Assembly: GCF_009495745.1 (NCBI RefSeq)
Contig: NZ_WIDQ01000003.1
Span: forward strand, 248,001 to 312,000
From: Niveispirillum sp. SYP-B3756
GTDB taxonomy: Bacteria > Pseudomonadota > Alphaproteobacteria > Azospirillales > Azospirillaceae
Reading direction: 5' to 3'
DNA length: 64,000 nucleotides
This document shows, in pieces, positions 15,433 to 25,466 of the stretch. Position 1 is the first letter of the stretch. Every line of letters begins with the position of its first letter. Position numbers and translations under genes: made by a program. Under the pieces are notes generated by a model. It made no database searches. It was not told where the DNA came from and saw only the letters and a program-made list of their open reading frames with translations.

Positions 15433-17700
15433 ATGCGCCGCCCACCGCTATTCTGGCTGCTGACCAGCAGCCTGCTGACCCCTGCCGCCCTGGCCCAGCC
15501 GCTGGACAAGGCCGAGGAGGTGATTGTCATCGGCATTGCCGGTGGCCAGGAAGGGGTGCCGCTGGACCGGTTGCCGGCCAGCGGCCACCGCCTGGACAGC
15601 GCCACGATGAACCGGCCGGGCACCGTGACGGCAACGGAGGGGCTGCAGCGCCGGCTGGGATCGGTCAGCAGCATCGACAGTCTGGGCAATGTCTGGCAGC
15701 AGGGCGTGGCCCTGCGCGGTTTCACCGCCGCCCCAGCCTTGGGTGAACCGCAGGGGGTGGCCGTCTATCAGGACGGGATGCGCGTCAACGAGGCCTTTGG
15801 CGATGTGGTGCAGTGGGATTTGCTGCCGGCCTTCGCCATCAACCATGCCCAGGTGATCGCCGGTTCCAACCCCACCTTTGGCCCCAACGGGCTGGGCGGA
15901 TCGGTGCTGCTGTCCATGAAGGATGGGTTCAGTTTTCAGGGCACGGAAGCTGAGGTTGCTGCCGGATCGGATGGTTTCCTCTCCCTGACCGCCCAGACGG
16001 GCGGGAGGGAGGGGAAGACGGGCTATTACCTGGGCCTGTCGCATGGACGGGATGATGGGTGGCGCTATTTCTCCCCCAGCCGGCTGACCCGGGCCTATGG
16101 CGATGTGCTGTACCGGCCGGATGGCGGTGGCGAACTGGGCCTTTCCATCACCGCCGCGACATCGGAACTGACGGGCAATGGTGCTGCACCCGGCGATCTG
16201 CTGACGCAGGATCGCCGGGCCGTCTTCACCCATCCCGACCGCACGGATAGCGACCTGCTGGCGCTTTCCCTGCGGGGGGAGATGATGGCCGGGCAGGGCT
16301 GGACCCTGCGGGCAGCCGCGCATTGGCGCCATCTGAAACGCCGGACGGCCAATGGCGACCAGGGCAGTTTCGAGCTGTGCAGCAGCGGCCTTTGTGTGGA
16401 GGAGGGTGACGATCTGGAACCGGTTATCGGCGCTGATGGCCGGCCGGTTGGCGGGTTGACCGAGGAGCCCGATGCCGTCTTCAACCGCACCCGGACCCGC
16501 ACCGACAGCCAGGGGCTCAGCCTGCAGGCCCGGCACGCGGGCGCGCCGGGCGGTCTGGAGAATATCCTGATCCTGGGGGCAACGCTGGACCATGCCAGCA
16601 CCCGCTATGGCAGCGGCACCGAGCTTGGGCAACTGGATGCCACGCGCGGGGTGGAAAGCCTGGGGATTGCCATCGGGAATGATGAATTCAATGTCGGGCT
16701 GAAAACCCGGTCCTGGATGCTGGGGGCCAGCCTGTCCGACACGCTGTCGCTGACGCCCGATCTGCATCTGACCGGGGCGTTGCGTCTGACCCATGCCGAT
16801 CTGCGCTTGCGTGACCAGTTGGGCTCGGATCTGGATGGCGACCATACCTATACCGCGCTTAATCCCGGCCTGGGATTGGCCTGGAATCCCCAGCCGGGGA
16901 CAGTGCTCTATGCCAGCGTCAATGAGAATAACCGCATCCCCACGCCGGCTGAACTGTCCTGTGCCGACCCGAAACGCCCCTGCCGCTTCCCGAATGCCTT
17001 TCTGGCCGATCCGCCACTGGATGATGTGCGATCCCGCACCTGGGAGGCGGGGGCCAGGGGGCAATGGGCGGATGGACAGGTGGAATGGTCGCTGGCGGCC
17101 TTTCGCACCGATAACCGGGACGACATCATCTTCATTTCCGCCGGTCCCGTCATCGGTACCGGCTATTTCGACAATGTCGGTCGCACCCGGCGCCAGGGGC
17201 TGGAAGCCGGATTATCGGGCAGCCAGGGGCCGGTTTCCTGGTTCATCGATTATGCCCTGGTCAAGGCCAGCTTCCGCAGCCCGCTGTCGATCCAGGCCCC
17301 GCATAATCCGCAGGCGGAGGCCGATGGCGACATCGCCGTCAGCCCCGGCGACCGCATCCCCGGCATTCCCCAGCACAGCCTGAAAATCGGCGCCGATCTG
17401 GCGTTGGGCAGGGCCTTGGTGCTGGGGGCGGAGATGCATTATTCCTCCAGCCGTTTTCTGCGTGGGGATGAGGCGAACCTGACGCGACCGCTGGGCGGTT
17501 TCGCCCTGTTCAACCTGTCGGCCCGTTATCAACTGGTCGAGGGTGTCACCCTGAATGGCCGGATCGATAATGTGTTCGACCATCGCTATGCCACCTTTGG
17601 GATTTATGGGGATGCTGGGGAACTGGGCTTTGATGATCCGCGTTTTCTGTCACCCGGCGCACCCCGCCGTTTCATCGCGGGCCTGTCCGCCCGGTTCTGA
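15433..17700 (+). CDS. TonB-dependent outer-membrane receptor
   Basis: This 755-residue precursor has a signal peptide (LTSSLLTPAALA-QP), a TonB-box-like EEVIVIGIA, a plug domain (ALRGFTAAP, YQDGMRVNEAFGDVVQWDLLP, GPNGLGGSVLL) and a 22-strand-type barrel that ends in an aromatic residue (LSARF). It should import a metal chelate or other large solute using TonB energy. The plug wording resembles FecA/iron-type receptors, but substrate cannot be read from sequence. In a PQQ-dehydrogenase cluster, uptake of a metal needed by the enzyme (a lanthanide or copper chelate) is a possibility that would need testing. It diverges from a two-component system that may control it. Confidence 0.88.
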   Translation: MRRPPLFWLLTSSLLTPAALAQPLDKAEEVIVIGIAGGQEGVPLDRLPASGHRLDSATMNRPGTVTATEGLQRRLGSVSSIDSLGNVWQQGVALRGFTAAPALGEPQGVAVYQDGMRVNEAFGDVVQWDLLPAFAINHAQVIAGSNPTFGPNGLGGSVLLSMKDGFSFQGTEAEVAAGSDGFLSLTAQTGGREGKTGYYLGLSHGRDDGWRYFSPSRLTRAYGDVLYRPDGGGELGLSITAATSELTGNGAAPGDLLTQDRRAVFTHPDRTDSDLLALSLRGEMMAGQGWTLRAAAHWRHLKRRTANGDQGSFELCSSGLCVEEGDDLEPVIGADGRPVGGLTEEPDAVFNRTRTRTDSQGLSLQARHAGAPGGLENILILGATLDHASTRYGSGTELGQLDATRGVESLGIAIGNDEFNVGLKTRSWMLGASLSDTLSLTPDLHLTGALRLTHADLRLRDQLGSDLDGDHTYTALNPGLGLAWNPQPGTVLYASVNENNRIPTPAELSCADPKRPCRFPNAFLADPPLDDVRSRTWEAGARGQWADGQVEWSLAAFRTDNRDDIIFISAGPVIGTGYFDNVGRTRRQGLEAGLSGSQGPVSWFIDYALVKASFRSPLSIQAPHNPQAEADGDIAVSPGDRIPGIPQHSLKIGADLALGRALVLGAEMHYSSSRFLRGDEANLTRPLGGFALFNLSARYQLVEGVTLNGRIDNVFDHRYATFGIYGDAGELGFDDPRFLSPGAPRRFIAGLSARF

Positions 17701-17709
17701 TCCACGGGT

Positions 17710-18570
17710 TTAGTGCCCCCCGGTCACGCCGGGGGTGGCAAGGGCGGCGCGGACACTGGCGGCAATGGCATTGATCGCCCTGGTCCGTGCCTGGCCCGTG
17801 GCGCGGCCCAGAAGGATGATATCGGACGCAGGAAGCCGGGGAAGACCCAGCAATGGCCCGACATCCTGGCTGGCGGCCCCAAACCGCCCCATGGGCGCAA
17901 TTCCAAATCCTGCCGAAAGCCCAGCCAGCAAGGCACTGCTGCTGCCGGCCACGAAGCTTTCGTACCAGGGGATACCGGCCTTGCCCAAGGCCCGTATCGC
18001 CAGGGCGCGCACGCCGCAAGGCTCCCCCAATGACGCGATGGGCAAGGGTAAGGTGCCGGCAAGCAGCGTGGGATCGCCGCACCAGATCAAGGGCTCGCTG
18101 CCCAACACCTCCCCATCATTGCCGCCAGCCTCACGGCGGATGATGATGGTGTTCAACTCCCCCTGTTCGAAGGCCGTTCGCAGGGACTGGGACAATGATA
18201 CCCGCAGTTCCAGCCGAATATCTGCCGGCAGGACTGCCCGCAACCGTCGCAGCAGCGGGCCGGACGCGGCCCCCATCACATGGTCGCTGATGCCCAGGCG
18301 CAGATGCAGGGCCGGACCGTCCTTGAAACGCAGCGTCGCATCATGGGCGGCCAGCAGGGCCCGCGCCCGTTCCAGGAAGACCACCCCATCCGCTGTGGGC
18401 CGCACGAAGCGGGGCGAACGCTCCAGCAATTGGGTTCCCAACTGCGCCTCCAATGCCTTCAGCCGTTGACTGACCACCGGCTGCACGGTTCCCACCGCCT
18501 CAGCCGCGCGCGTCAAGCCACCCAGATCCACCGTCAACACGAAGAGCTGCACCGATTCAAGGTCGAGCAT
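17710..18570 (-). CDS. LysR-family transcriptional regulator
   Basis: This 286-residue protein has the N-terminal winged helix (MLDLESVQLFVLTVDLGGLTRAAEAVG, SQRLKALEAQLG; HTH about 17-36) and the C-terminal effector-binding fold (RLGISDHV, PLLRRLRAVLPADIRLEL). I chose ATG 18570, where LysR similarity begins, over an upstream start at 18606. It diverges from the tautomerase-like gene at 18680 with a 109-base AT-rich gap, the usual arrangement of a LysR regulator with its target. It is convergent with the TonB receptor, nine bases apart. Confidence 0.88.
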   Translation of the reverse strand: MLDLESVQLFVLTVDLGGLTRAAEAVGTVQPVVSQRLKALEAQLGTQLLERSPRFVRPTADGVVFLERARALLAAHDATLRFKDGPALHLRLGISDHVMGAASGPLLRRLRAVLPADIRLELRVSLSQSLRTAFEQGELNTIIIRREAGGNDGEVLGSEPLIWCGDPTLLAGTLPLPIASLGEPCGVRALAIRALGKAGIPWYESFVAGSSSALLAGLSAGFGIAPMGRFGAASQDVGPLLGLPRLPASDIILLGRATGQARTRAINAIAASVRAALATPGVTGGH

Positions 18571-18679
18571 CGGATAACCATTAAAATTTGCGATCTTGAT
18601 TATCATAAATCATATCATTCCAGTATGATGGGTGTCGCCCCATAATCTCGCCATCACCAAGGAGAAATGGGAGCAAGCG

Positions 18680-19096
18680 ATGCCAATGATCACCATTCGT
18701 TATGTCGAACCGGTAACCGGGGGCCCCGATCATCGGGCCGCCATTGCCGGGGCTGCGGCCGGTTGGGCCGCCGACCATCTGGGCAAGGATAAGGGCGTTA
18801 CCGCTGTTCTGGTGGAGCCGGCGGATCCCGCCGGCTGGTACATTGCCGGCCAGCGACCGACAGATGCCGGCCTTGCCGCCTTCTGGCTGGATATCAAGAT
18901 AACCGCCGGCACCAATCTCAAGGCGGAAACCGCGCGCTTCGTGCGGGCGGCCTTTGCCGGCATGGCGGAATTGCTGGGGCCGCTGCATCCGGAAAGCTAT
19001 GTGCTGGTCCATGCTGTCGATGGACATGCCTATGGCTATGGCGGCTTGACCCAGGAACAGCGCTGGGCAGCGATGCAGGTGAATACCAGCGCATGA
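18680..19096 (+). CDS. Tautomerase-superfamily protein (putative)
   Basis: This 138-residue protein begins MPMITIRY, the Pro1-first-strand pattern of the 4-oxalocrotonate tautomerase superfamily. It has two beta-alpha-beta halves, the second near LAAFWLDIKITAGTN, and ends with VHAVDGHAYGYGG. The length is that of a fused two-domain tautomerase. The reaction is unknown; such enzymes tautomerise or dehalogenate small keto acids. GGGAG precedes ATG 18680. It is probably regulated by the divergent LysR protein. Assignment rests on fold-like pattern only and is moderate. Confidence 0.6.
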   Translation: MPMITIRYVEPVTGGPDHRAAIAGAAAGWAADHLGKDKGVTAVLVEPADPAGWYIAGQRPTDAGLAAFWLDIKITAGTNLKAETARFVRAAFAGMAELLGPLHPESYVLVHAVDGHAYGYGGLTQEQRWAAMQVNTSA

Positions 19097-19112
19097 GTAA
19101 CGCGGCATCGGC

Positions 19113-19145
19113 GCGGCGGGCGGGGGGCAGGTCCACGCCCGCCGC
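19113..19145. terminator. GC-rich hairpin after the tautomerase-like gene
   Basis: GCGGCGGGCG (19113-19122) and CGCCCGCCGC (19136-19145) form a perfect 10-base stem. No T-run follows, so this may be a pausing or 3'-end stability hairpin. Confidence 0.4.
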
Positions 19146-19250
19146 AAGCGCCACAGACTGGACAGCCGCACCCGGAACAGCCTAACTAGCGACCAAAGAA
19201 AAACAATCCGCAAAGACCCTCCGTTATGGTTGCTGGGAGCAAGTTAGGAA

Positions 19251-21536
19251 ATGACCGACGCCTTTCGTGATGCGGCCCTTGATTATCACCGGTTGCCGAC
19301 GCCCGGTAAGATTGCCGTTACCCCGACCAAGCCGCTGGCCACCCAGCGCGATCTGGCGCTGGCCTATTCGCCCGGCGTTGCCCATGCCTGCGAGGCCATC
19401 GTCGAGGACGAGGCCAACGCCGCGAAATATACCAGCCGTGGCAATCTGGTGGCCGTGATCACCAACGGCACAGCCGTGCTGGGCCTGGGCGATATCGGGC
19501 CGCTGGCCTCCAAGCCGGTCATGGAAGGCAAAGGCGTTCTGTTCAAGAAGTTCGCCGGTATCGACGTCTTTGATATCGAGATCAATGAGAAAGATCCCGA
19601 GAAGCTGGTTGAGGTCATCGCCGCCCTGGAGCCGACCTTCGGCGGCATCAATCTGGAAGATATCAAGGCGCCGGAATGCTTCTATGTGGAGAAGCAGCTC
19701 CGCGACCGCATGAAGATTCCGGTCTTCCATGATGATCAGCATGGCACCGCCATCATCGTTGCCGCCGCCATCACCAACGCGCTGAAGCTGACGGGGCGGG
19801 ATTTCTCCACCGTCAAGCTGGTCTGCTCCGGTGCCGGTGCGGCGGCCCTGGCCTGTCTGGACCTGCTGGTCGATATGGGCCTGCCGGTGGAAAATGTCTG
19901 GGTCAACGACATCAAGGGCGTGGTCTATGAAGGCCGCACCGAGCTGATGGACCCGCGCAAGGCCCGTTACGCCAAGCCGACCAATGCGCGTACCCTGGAC
20001 GATATCATTGGCGATGCCGACGTCTTCCTCGGCCTGTCCGCCCCGCGCGTGCTGACGCAGGATATGGTGAAGAAGATGGGGGCGCACCCCATCGTCATGG
20101 CGCTGGCCAACCCAACCCCGGAAATCATGCCGGATGAGGTGAAGGCCGTGCGGCCCGATGCCATCGTCGGCACCGGCCGGTCGGATTTCCCCAATCAGGT
20201 CAATAACGTCCTCTGCTTCCCCTTCATCTTCCGGGGTGCCTTGGATGTGGGCGCCACCACCATCAACGAGGCGATGAAGATCGCCGCCGTGAAGGCCATC
20301 GCCAATCTCGCCCAGGCAGAGGTGCATGATGTGGTGGCCATGGCCTATGGCGAGGCCCCGCCGAGCTTTGGCCCGGAATATCTGATCCCGCGCCCGTTCG
20401 ACCCGCGCCTGATCCTGGAAATCGCCCCGGCTGTGGCCCAGGCGGCCATGGATAGCGGTGTCGCCACCCGCCCGATCCAGGATTTCGACGCCTACCGCGA
20501 ACAGTTGGGTCAGTTCGTCTTCCGCTCCGGCCTGCTGATGAAGCCGGTCTTCGCCAAGGCCAAGGCCGATCCGCGCCGCATCGCCTATGCCGAGGGTGAA
20601 GAGGAACGCGTGTTGCGCGCCGCCCAGCAGGTGCTGGAAGATGGTATCGCCCAGCCGATCCTGATCGGCCGCCGCGACGTGGTGACCCGCCGCATCGAAA
20701 AGCTGGGGCTGCGTCTGCGCCTGGGCGAGAATGTGCGCCTGATCGATCCGCAGAACGACCCGGCCTATAACGACTATTGGCAGACCTACCATCGCAAGAT
20801 GGAACGTAACGGCGTTTCCCCCGACCGCGCCCGCCAGGTGGTGCGCACCAATACCACCGTGATCGGTGCGCTGATGGTGGAGAAGGGGGAGGCAGACGCC
20901 CTGGTCTGCGGCACGGTCGGCCTGTATGACTGGCACATGAAGCATGTGAATGACGTGATCGGCAAGCGCCAGGGGGCTCGCGTCATGGCGGCCCTGTCGG
21001 TGCTGATCCTCAATCGCGGTACCTTCTTCCTCACCGATACCTATGTGAATGCCAACCCGACGGCAGCCGATCTGGCGGAAATCACAGAGCTGGCAGCCGA
21101 AGAGGTCCGGCGTTTCGGTCTGACGCCAAAGGTGGCCCTGCTGTCGCATTCCAGCTTTGGCAGCCATAATGATACGGCGGCCTTGAAGATGCGCGAAGCA
21201 CTGCAGGCCATCCGTGCCCGTTGTGGCGATCTGGAGGTGGAAGGCGAAATGCACGCGGATGCGGCGATCAGCCCGGAAATCCGCAGCCGCATTTTCCCCA
21301 ACAGCCGCCTGCAGGGCAGTGCAAACTTGATGGTCATGCCCGACCGTGACAGCGCCAACGTTTCCTTCAACCTGTTGAAGGTGCTGGGCGATGGTCTGGT
21401 CGTGGGGCCGGTACTGTTGGGGACAGCCAAGCCGGCCCATATCCTCACCCCGTCGGTGACGGTGCGCGGCATCGTCAATATGTCGGCCCTGGCCGTCATT
21501 GATGCGCAGGTTCATAACCCCGCAGGTGCCGCATGA
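19251..21536 (+). CDS. maeB: NADP-dependent malic enzyme (MaeB type, with phosphotransacetylase-like domain)
   Basis: This 761-residue enzyme decarboxylates malate to pyruvate with NADP reduction. Residues 1-190 form the malic domain ([40 protein letters not shown]), about 190-430 the NAD(P)-binding domain ([13 protein letters not shown]), and 440-761 a phosphotransacetylase-like regulatory domain that is normally not catalytic and mediates acetyl-CoA control. Length is normal for this family. The TAGGAA site precedes ATG 19251. The stop overlaps the mgtE start, so the two are one operon. Confidence 0.93.
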   Translation: MTDAFRDAALDYHRLPTPGKIAVTPTKPLATQRDLALAYSPGVAHACEAIVEDEANAAKYTSRGNLVAVITNGTAVLGLGDIGPLASKPVMEGKGVLFKKFAGIDVFDIEINEKDPEKLVEVIAALEPTFGGINLEDIKAPECFYVEKQLRDRMKIPVFHDDQHGTAIIVAAAITNALKLTGRDFSTVKLVCSGAGAAALACLDLLVDMGLPVENVWVNDIKGVVYEGRTELMDPRKARYAKPTNARTLDDIIGDADVFLGLSAPRVLTQDMVKKMGAHPIVMALANPTPEIMPDEVKAVRPDAIVGTGRSDFPNQVNNVLCFPFIFRGALDVGATTINEAMKIAAVKAIANLAQAEVHDVVAMAYGEAPPSFGPEYLIPRPFDPRLILEIAPAVAQAAMDSGVATRPIQDFDAYREQLGQFVFRSGLLMKPVFAKAKADPRRIAYAEGEEERVLRAAQQVLEDGIAQPILIGRRDVVTRRIEKLGLRLRLGENVRLIDPQNDPAYNDYWQTYHRKMERNGVSPDRARQVVRTNTTVIGALMVEKGEADALVCGTVGLYDWHMKHVNDVIGKRQGARVMAALSVLILNRGTFFLTDTYVNANPTAADLAEITELAAEEVRRFGLTPKVALLSHSSFGSHNDTAALKMREALQAIRARCGDLEVEGEMHADAAISPEIRSRIFPNSRLQGSANLMVMPDRDSANVSFNLLKVLGDGLVVGPVLLGTAKPAHILTPSVTVRGIVNMSALAVIDAQVHNPAGAA

Positions 21537-22957
21537 TGTCTCCGGCCGATCGCCCACCTTCAGATCGGCCGCATGGTGACCCCCGGCACGTCATCACTGA
21601 TGATGGCGATGCCGGGGAAAGTGAACGGCTGGCCGTCATCGCGTTGATGGAGGCTGGTGATATGCAGGGCGCTGCCACATTGCTGGCAGACCTGCACCCG
21701 TCCGACGTCGCCGACCTGCTGGAGCAGGCCGACGCCGAACGGCGTGACGAGCTGGTGGCGCTGCTGCGCCCCAGCTTCGACGCCGAAATCCTGGCCTATC
21801 TCTCCGTCGATCTGCGTGAAGAGGTGGTGGAGCAGTTGGAGCCGAAGGCCCTGGCTGCCGCCGTTGCCGAACTGGATACCGACGACGCCGTCGACGTTAT
21901 CCAGGATCTGGATGAGGAGGCGCAGGCCGAAATCCTGGCCAACCTGCCGCCCGAGGCCAGGGCACTAGTCGAGGAAGGGCTGACCTATCCGGAATTTTCC
22001 GCCGGTCGCCTGATGGGGCGGGAATTTGTTTCCGTGCCGGAATTCTGGACGGTCGGTGGTTTGCTGGATTACCTGCGCGCCGCTGCCACCGCCGATGACA
22101 GCCATGTACCCGAGCAATTCTACGATATTTTCATCGTCGACCCGATGCATCGGGTGGTGGGCACAGTGCCCCTCTCACGCGTGCTGCGGGCCCGGCGCGG
22201 GGTGAAGCTGAACGAAATCCTGCACGAGGATATCCACCGCATCCCCGCCACCATGGATCAGGAGGAGGTCGCCCGCCTGTTCCGCAATTACGGGCTGGTG
22301 TCCGCCCCCGTGGTGGATAAGGGCGGCCGTCTGCTGGGTGTCATCACCGTCGATGACGTGGTGGACGTGATCGAGGAGGAGGCGGAGGCCGACATGCTGG
22401 CCATGGGCGGCGTCGGGGAGGATGATTTCTACCGCGCCGTGCTGGCCACCGCGCGGTCACGCTTCCGCTGGCTGGCCGTCAATGTGGTGACGGCCCTGCT
22501 GGCGGCCATGGTGATCAATCTATTCTCCGTCACCATTTCGCATCTGGTGGCGCTGGCCGTGTTGATGCCCATTGTCGCCAGCATGGGCGGCAATGCCGGT
22601 ACCCAAACGCTGACGGTGGCGGTTCGCGCTTTGGCCACCAAGGAACTGACGCCGGCCAATGCCACCCGTGTGATCGGCAAGGAAGTGGCGGTGGGCCTGC
22701 TGAATGGCTGTGCCCTGGCCGGCATTATCGGCGTCATCGCCTATCTCTGGTTCGGCCAACCGCTGCTCGGCGTGGTGATTGCCTGCGCCATGGTGGTCAA
22801 CCTGTTCTGCGCCGGCCTGTTCGGCGCCCTGATCCCCTTTGTCCTGGACCGGATGCGCGTTGACCCGGCTGTCGCATCCGGCGTCTTCCTCACCACCGTT
22901 ACCGATGTGGTGGGGTTCCTGGCGTTCCTAGGACTGGCAACGCTGATGCTGCTTTAA
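21533..22957 (+). CDS. mgtE: Magnesium transporter MgtE
   Basis: This 474-residue protein has the MgtE_N superhelix (about 35-135, rich in DLLEQADAERRDELV repeats), a CBS pair (about 140-265; FIVDPMHRVVGTV and GGRLLGVITVDDV) and five C-terminal membrane helices (about 300-474; PIVASMGGNAGTQTL lines the pore). It is a Mg2+ channel gated by cytoplasmic Mg2+. It overlaps maeB by ATGA; since malic enzyme needs a divalent metal, co-expression makes sense. An alternative ATG lies at 21536. Its last four bases overlap the convergent EAL gene. Confidence 0.93.
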   Translation: MMSPADRPPSDRPHGDPRHVITDDGDAGESERLAVIALMEAGDMQGAATLLADLHPSDVADLLEQADAERRDELVALLRPSFDAEILAYLSVDLREEVVEQLEPKALAAAVAELDTDDAVDVIQDLDEEAQAEILANLPPEARALVEEGLTYPEFSAGRLMGREFVSVPEFWTVGGLLDYLRAAATADDSHVPEQFYDIFIVDPMHRVVGTVPLSRVLRARRGVKLNEILHEDIHRIPATMDQEEVARLFRNYGLVSAPVVDKGGRLLGVITVDDVVDVIEEEAEADMLAMGGVGEDDFYRAVLATARSRFRWLAVNVVTALLAAMVINLFSVTISHLVALAVLMPIVASMGGNAGTQTLTVAVRALATKELTPANATRVIGKEVAVGLLNGCALAGIIGVIAYLWFGQPLLGVVIACAMVVNLFCAGLFGALIPFVLDRMRVDPAVASGVFLTTVTDVVGFLAFLGLATLMLL

Positions 22958-24282
22958 TTTTTAGTCGGTGGCCCGCCATTGCGGATATAGGCGGCGAAAT
23001 CCTCGGCCGGCATGGGGCGGGCGAACAGATAGCCCTGGCCTTCTTCCACCCCCAGGCGCTGCAGGATTTCCCACTGCGCCAGTGTCTCAATCCCCTCCGC
23101 CACCACCTTCAGATCCATCGCCTGGGCCATAGCGACAATGGCTTCCACAATATGGCGGGTAGATTGGTCATGCTCCATATCCATAACGAACTGCCGATCC
23201 ACCTTCAGGCAGTCCAGCGGCAATTCCCGCAGATAGGAGAGGGAGGAATAGCCGGTGCCGAAATCATCCAGCGCCAGGGCCACCCCGCGATCCGCGATCC
23301 AGCGCATCTGCTGCAAGGCACCATCAAGGTCGGCCGGCAGGATGGTTTCGGTGATTTCCAGTTGCAGCAGATGCGGCGGGATACCGCTTTCCGCCAGCAG
23401 CACATCAACCAGGGCCGGTAGATGCCCCCAGCGGAACTGGCGTTCCGACACATTGACGGCAATCTGGATGGGTGGCAGCCCCTGGTCCAGCCACGCCTTG
23501 ATCTGGTTGATCGCCTGGCGCAACACCCATTCGCCGATGGGGACGATCAGGCCGGTTTCCTCCGCCGTGGGGATGAAGATACCAGGCGGGATCATGCCCC
23601 GCACCGGATGACGCCAGCGCAGCAGCGCCTCCCCACCGATGGCATGACCACCGGCGATAGCGACCTTGGGCTGGTAATGCACACTCAGCTGGCCTTCCTG
23701 CATGGCCACCCGCAAGGCATCCTCCAGATCCAGCTTGTCACGCAGATCATCCTGCATGGCGCGTGTGAAATGCAGATAGCTGGTCGTGCCCGTTGCCACC
23801 GCCTGCCGCAGGGCAACGCAGGCATTCCGGATCAAGCTGGCGCCGTCGGTGGCATCATTGGGGGAAACCGCGACCCCCATCTTGGCCGAGACATGCAATT
23901 GCCGGCCTTCGATGATGATCGGGTCAGCCATATTGTTGGCAATGGCCGATGCCGCGAACAAGGCCTTGCCGGCATGATCCAGCCCAGGCAGGAAAATGGC
24001 GAACTGGGTCTGGGCAAAACGGCAGATCAGGTCATGGGGGCCACAGGCCGGCAACAACCGTTCCACAAGCAAGGCCATCGCATAATCCAGCGCGCCTTGG
24101 CCATGCACCTGGAAAAGCTGGTGCATCCGTTCAATTTCAATGACCAGCAGGCCAGCGATCAGCCGTCCCTGATGATCATGAAGGATTTGATCAACTTGGG
24201 AAATGAAGGGCCGCATCTCCCACAGGCCCGTAACCGCATCACGGGCGGAGGATTTCACGGCCGGAGCTTCCCCCGGCGTCAT
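22954..24282 (-). CDS. EAL-domain cyclic-di-GMP phosphodiesterase with degenerate GGDEF
   Basis: About 442 residues. A GGDEF-like domain (about 15-170) lacks the signature: the active-site loop reads RFAQTQFAI where RxGGDEFA is expected, so it cannot make cyclic-di-GMP and may only regulate. The EAL domain (about 185-440) is intact, with EALLRWRHP, the DDFGTGYSSL metal motif and LKVDRQFV, so phosphodiesterase activity is expected. No membrane segment is seen. The start is uncertain: ATG 24282 is chosen, but GTG 24300 and TTG 24327 are in frame and none has a good ribosome site. Confidence 0.83.
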   Translation of the reverse strand: MTPGEAPAVKSSARDAVTGLWEMRPFISQVDQILHDHQGRLIAGLLVIEIERMHQLFQVHGQGALDYAMALLVERLLPACGPHDLICRFAQTQFAIFLPGLDHAGKALFAASAIANNMADPIIIEGRQLHVSAKMGVAVSPNDATDGASLIRNACVALRQAVATGTTSYLHFTRAMQDDLRDKLDLEDALRVAMQEGQLSVHYQPKVAIAGGHAIGGEALLRWRHPVRGMIPPGIFIPTAEETGLIVPIGEWVLRQAINQIKAWLDQGLPPIQIAVNVSERQFRWGHLPALVDVLLAESGIPPHLLQLEITETILPADLDGALQQMRWIADRGVALALDDFGTGYSSLSYLRELPLDCLKVDRQFVMDMEHDQSTRHIVEAIVAMAQAMDLKVVAEGIETLAQWEILQRLGVEEGQGYLFARPMPAEDFAAYIRNGGPPTKN

Positions 24283-24624
24283 GATGTTGGGCAATGTCAC
24301 GACGTCAATGTTCCGAAAAACGGGCAAGGGTACTGACGGGGCAGCAAGGGAAACATATCTCCATACTAGACCAGCATATCAATGTTTCCGGTTCAGCGCC
24401 CGTGACGAATATGTTCCAAAATCTGCTGAACATACCGAACGCTTCCCCCGTACCCATTGGGAAACACATGGCAACCCCATACCCCTGAATCTCATCAGGT
24501 TATCCACAGCATATTTTCACAATTGCCGTCGATTTGGAACCAAGATTAGGGACAATTGCTTCAATTCTTTGGCAGCGGTCCAGTACGGGCGCGGTTCATC
24601 TGAAAGCAGGGAAGGGCATTGGCG
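24283..24624. other. Divergent intergenic region between EAL gene and ydcF-like gene
   Basis: This 342-base gap holds the promoters of two divergent genes. I see no family-like reading frame in it. One exact DnaA-box word TTATCCACA lies at 24500-24508. A GGGAAGGG ribosome site for the right-hand gene lies at 24609. Confidence 0.5.
24500..24508 (+). promoter_or_regulatory. Single DnaA-box consensus TTATCCACA
   Basis: The nine bases match the DnaA box exactly. It stands alone and no AT-rich unwinding region, dnaA, dnaN or parAB gene is nearby, so an origin is not supported. A chance occurrence or a DnaA titration/regulatory site are possible. Confidence 0.2.
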
Positions 24625-25407
24625 ATGGGGTTTGAGCTGGGAAAGCTGCTGGCGGCATTGACGGCACCGGGCAATATCATCGGCTTGCTGGCCTTGGCCG
24701 GTCTTCTGCTGATGGTAGCGGGACGGGCGTTGGGACGGTGGTTTCTGGCACTGACGGCGTTGTTACTGACCCTGATCATGGTCACGCCCGTATCCACCTG
24801 GGCGCTGTTGCCCCTGGAACAGCGCTTCCCGGCCCCTGTCACCCTGCCGGCGGGCATCGATGCCATCATCGTACTGGGGGGTTCCGTCAGCCCAATCGGG
24901 TCGATGGAGCATGGCGCTCCGCAGCTGAACCAGGAGGCGGAGCGGCTGACCGTGGTGCCGGGGCTGATGCGGCATTATCCGGATATCCCGGTGATCTTCA
25001 GTGGCGGCAGTGGCGATCCGCGTGAGCCCGACGCGCGTGAAGCCCCGGTGGCCGCCGCCCTGCTGACGGATCTGGGGGTGGATATGGGGCGGCTGCGGCT
25101 GGAAAGCACCTCCCGCAACACCTGGGAAAATGCCGTCAACAGCAAGCCCCTGCTGCCACCGGGTGGCCGGGTACTGCTGGTCACTTCGGCAGCCCATATG
25201 CCGCGCTCCGTCGGCATTTTCCGCAAGGTGGGGATTGATGTCGTGCCTTACCCGGTCAGCTATGGCGCCAACCGGTTGGAACAGTGGCGTTTCGGTCTGA
25301 ACCTTGCCGATAATCTGTCGCTGCTGGAGCGGGCCGCCTATGAATATCGGGGGCTGATCGTCTATTGGCTGTCCGGTCGTACCTCGGCTCTGTTCCCGGC
25401 CCCCTGA
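24625..25407 (+). CDS. YdcF/ElyC family protein (DUF218)
   Basis: This 260-residue protein has two N-terminal membrane helices (about 12-33 and 38-58) and a DUF218 domain (IDAIIVLGGSVSP, VIFSGGSGDPREPDAREA, ESTSRNTWENAVNS, LLVTSAAHMPRSVGIFRK). Family members such as ElyC affect envelope and lipid-carrier metabolism in enterics; the exact reaction is not settled. ATG 24625 has GGGAAGGG nine bases upstream; an earlier TTG at 24619 is less likely. A hairpin follows at 25423. Confidence 0.85.
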   Translation: MGFELGKLLAALTAPGNIIGLLALAGLLLMVAGRALGRWFLALTALLLTLIMVTPVSTWALLPLEQRFPAPVTLPAGIDAIIVLGGSVSPIGSMEHGAPQLNQEAERLTVVPGLMRHYPDIPVIFSGGSGDPREPDAREAPVAAALLTDLGVDMGRLRLESTSRNTWENAVNSKPLLPPGGRVLLVTSAAHMPRSVGIFRKVGIDVVPYPVSYGANRLEQWRFGLNLADNLSLLERAAYEYRGLIVYWLSGRTSALFPAP

Positions 25408-25422
25408 CCGTCTTATACTAGC

Positions 25423-25459
25423 GGCATGAAATCCTGACCGATGGTCAAGATTTCATGCC
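25423..25459 (+). terminator. Long hairpin after ydcF-like gene
   Basis: GGCATGAAATC (25423-25433) pairs with GATTTCATGCC (25449-25459), and the loop itself contains TGACC-gat-GGTCA. One mismatch separates the two stems. No T-run follows. It adjoins repeat copy 2. Confidence 0.5.
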
Positions 25460-25466
25460 CCTCAAT

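Noticed and set aside
18571-18679. LysR binding site (T-N11-A dyad) in the divergent promoter
   Set aside because: The AT-rich stretch around 18598-18625 has several overlapping partial dyads and none is clear enough to name.
19224-21557. 777-codon minus-strand frame opposite maeB
   Set aside because: Shadow of the malic enzyme gene, with unnatural composition and no family resemblance.
24500-24508. Replication origin suggested by a DnaA box
   Set aside because: Only one box was found, without clustering, AT-rich unwinding region or origin-linked genes.
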